From an uncultured Acetatifactor sp. (GTDB lineage: Bacteria; Bacillota; Clostridia; Lachnospirales; Lachnospiraceae), in contig CAJTPN010000050.1 in the NCBI GenBank assembly GCA_910578185.1, forward strand, positions 1 to 5,718: DNA of 5,718 nt. The letters are read 5' to 3'. Of the stretch, positions 4,935 through 5,718 are shown in pieces (within the stretch, counting starts at the first letter, position 1; every line of letters begins with the position of its first letter). Under the pieces are notes generated by a model. The model made no database searches. It saw only the letters and a list, made by a program, of their open reading frames with translations, and was not told the DNA's origin. A program made the translations under genes and the position numbers.

Positions 4935-5299
4935 ATTTTCATACAATGTATATTCCTGCTGCCTGTCACGTCATTTACATAGCCCTTTTTCAGATAGATA
5001 AAATATCCCCCGTCTTTGATATAGGACAAATCTTCTATCATTTCATAATATTTTCTTGGTACTTGCCACTTTTCAAGCATCCGTTCCTGTTCTGCATTAA
5101 AGCCCTGCTTTTTCTCTGCCATTCTGCTTGTACCGTCCGCAAGGTCATTACACACAAGCATATAAAGATATTCATTGACACTTGCCCCTATTTCAGAACA
5201 TATTTTCTTTATTCTGTCCTTTTCGCCTTTGGGAATAACAAAATTTATTCTGTCATAATGCTCTTTGATATGCCGGTTCTTATACGCTGTTCTATCCAT
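4916..5299 (-). CDS. Ribbon-helix-helix-like protein of conjugative/mobilizable elements
   Basis: A 127-residue basic protein. Residues 16-53 (DRINFVIPKGEKDRIKKICS, then EIGASVNEYLYMLVCNDL) match a ribbon-helix-helix pattern: a short strand with hydrophobic alternation, a basic helix, a turn at S-E-I-G-A-S, and a second helix. The C-terminal half has Q-G-F-N-A-E-Q-E-R-M-L-E-K-W (65-78), LSYIKDGGYFIYLKKGYVND (91-110) and V-T-G-S-R-N-I-H (111-118). From memory, proteins with this layout occur in clostridial conjugative transposons, possibly as DNA-binding accessory or regulatory factors; I know of no demonstrated function. The start at 5299 is supported by AAGGCGGTG (5313-5305), and a consensus promoter lies at 5329-5357. 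This is the first gene of the minus-strand cluster. Confidence 0.8.
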   Translation of the reverse strand: MDRTAYKNRHIKEHYDRINFVIPKGEKDRIKKICSEIGASVNEYLYMLVCNDLADGTSRMAEKKQGFNAEQERMLEKWQVPRKYYEMIEDLSYIKDGGYFIYLKKGYVNDVTGSRNIHCMKIWQDIL

Positions 5300-5328
5300 G
5301 AAAACACCGCCTTTTTTCTGATAACCGC

Positions 5329-5357
5329 ATTATACAAAAGTCTTACGCAAGACACAA
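5329..5357 (-). promoter_or_regulatory. Promoter of the minus-strand small-gene cluster
   Basis: On the minus strand, -35 TTGTGT (5357-5352), 17-bp spacer and a perfect -10 TATAAT (5334-5329). The start of transcription would be near 5322, giving a 22-base leader. GTCTT-ACGC-AAGAC (5340-5353) is a small inverted repeat inside the spacer and could be a repressor site. Confidence 0.75.
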
Positions 5358-5374
5358 GATTTTTATGCTCTCGT

Positions 5375-5406
5375 TTGTGTGCTACTTGTGTGCTATGTAT
5401 GTGCCC
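5375..5406. repeat. 11-bp-spaced tandem repeats upstream of the promoter
   Basis: TTGTGTGCTA occurs exactly at 5375-5384 and 5386-5395; a degenerate third copy GTATGTGCCC (6 of 10) follows at 5397-5406 in the same register. The 11-bp spacing puts the copies on one face of the helix, as in OmpR/PhoB-type direct-repeat sites. The array begins 18 bp upstream of the -35, where an activator would sit. Confidence 0.65.
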
Positions 5407-5421
5407 TCTCATCAATAGGAG

Positions 5422-5451
5422 AAAAACAGGAAACCTTTTCTTGATTTCCTG
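5422..5451 (-). terminator. Terminator of the response-regulator gene
   Basis: On the minus strand CAGGAAA (5451-5445) and TTTCCTG (5433-5427) form a perfect 7-bp stem with an 11-base loop, followed by TTTTTC (5426-5421). It lies 38 bases after the stop of the response-regulator gene and separates it from the promoter at 5329-5357. Confidence 0.65.
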
Positions 5452-5489
5452 CTTTCTGACTGCCTAAAATGGCGGCGGTTATTCGGTTT

Positions 5490-5718
5490 TCATTCCCCGG
5501 AAGCAAACTTGTAGCCTATGCCTAAAATGGTCTTTATATAGGTGGGGTTTTTACTGTCCGGCTCTATCTTTTTCCGTAAATTGCATATCACGCTGGCAAC
5601 GCTTGACTGGCAGCTTTCGCTTTCCATGCTCCACACGGATTCAAAGATTTGCGCCTTTGTGAATACCCGCCCCGGACTGGCGGCAAGGTAGCAGAGTGCG
5701 CCGTATTCCAAACGTGTG
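5490..5718 (-). CDS. OmpR/PhoB-type response regulator, C-terminal DNA-binding domain (partial)
   Basis: The frame runs off the right edge, leaving 75 residues and a TGA at 5490-5492. It is the C-terminal part of a Trans_reg_C winged helix: TRLEYGALCYLAASPGRVFT, then KAQIFESVWSMESESCQSSV (recognition-helix approach), ASVICNLRKKIEPDSKNPTY (recognition helix and basic patch), and IKTILGIGYKF (closing hairpin with the typical G-I-G-Y-K-F). In VanR/PhoB-like proteins this domain binds tandem direct repeats after phosphorylation by a sensor kinase. No kinase gene follows it; one could lie upstream, outside the window. The nearest candidate target is the 11-bp repeat array 84 bases downstream of its stop. 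Confidence 0.88.
   Translation of the reverse strand, partial: TRLEYGALCYLAASPGRVFTKAQIFESVWSMESESCQSSVASVICNLRKKIEPDSKNPTYIKTILGIGYKFASGE

Noticed and set aside
4910..5467. Plus-strand open frame of 185 codons, rich in hydrophobic residues
   Set aside because: Antisense to the ribbon-helix-helix-like gene and runs across its promoter, the repeats and a terminator; hydrophobicity is a by-product of antisense AT-rich sequence.

Overview
The window looks like an accessory, mobile-element-rich region of a low- to mid-GC Firmicute, most likely a gut clostridium of the Lachnospiraceae type. This rests on strong AGGAGG-type ribosome sites, consensus sigma-A promoters, GTG/TTG start options, and protein families common in clostridial integrative elements. 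No rRNA, tRNA or CRISPR is visible. Base composition changes along the window: the left operon and the right end look richer in G+C, while hicAB and the 4.2-5.3 kb genes are AT-rich, so the region is a mosaic.

Left part (1-2420): the window opens in the last 59 codons of a probable IS4-type DDE transposase on the plus strand. Facing it, on the minus strand, is a two-gene operon. The first gene (794-2317) encodes a 507-residue protein with an AlbA_2/Schlafen-like N-terminal domain, a HATPase-like middle region and a C-terminal helix-turn-helix. The second gene (373-801) overlaps it by 8 bases and encodes a 142-residue protein of unknown function. The operon has its own promoter (2392-2419). 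Its leader carries G-rich 13-bp tandem repeats between the predicted transcription start and the ribosome site, which suggests autoregulation.

Junk zone (2420-3430): here lie a frameshifted remnant of a DUF1016/YhcG-type PD-(D/E)XK nuclease gene (minus strand), an orphan intrinsic terminator pointing left, and a 5'-truncated IS21-family istB whose Walker B aspartate is replaced by glycine. A probable IS21 right end follows.

Centre (3477-4199): a complete, apparently intact type II HicA-HicB toxin-antitoxin operon on the plus strand. It has an extended -10 promoter overlapped by palindromic operator-like sequences, and a strong terminator.

Right part (4214-5718): minus-strand genes typical of conjugative or mobilizable elements. 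Reading in their direction, these are the C-terminal DNA-binding domain of an OmpR/PhoB-type response regulator (cut by the window edge), its terminator, two perfect tandem repeats with 11-bp spacing, and a consensus promoter. A tightly packed set of small genes follows: a ribbon-helix-helix-like 127-residue protein, a small protein whose end may be frameshifted, and a 116-residue acidic protein. The 11-bp repeats upstream of the promoter make control by the adjacent response regulator a reasonable hypothesis.
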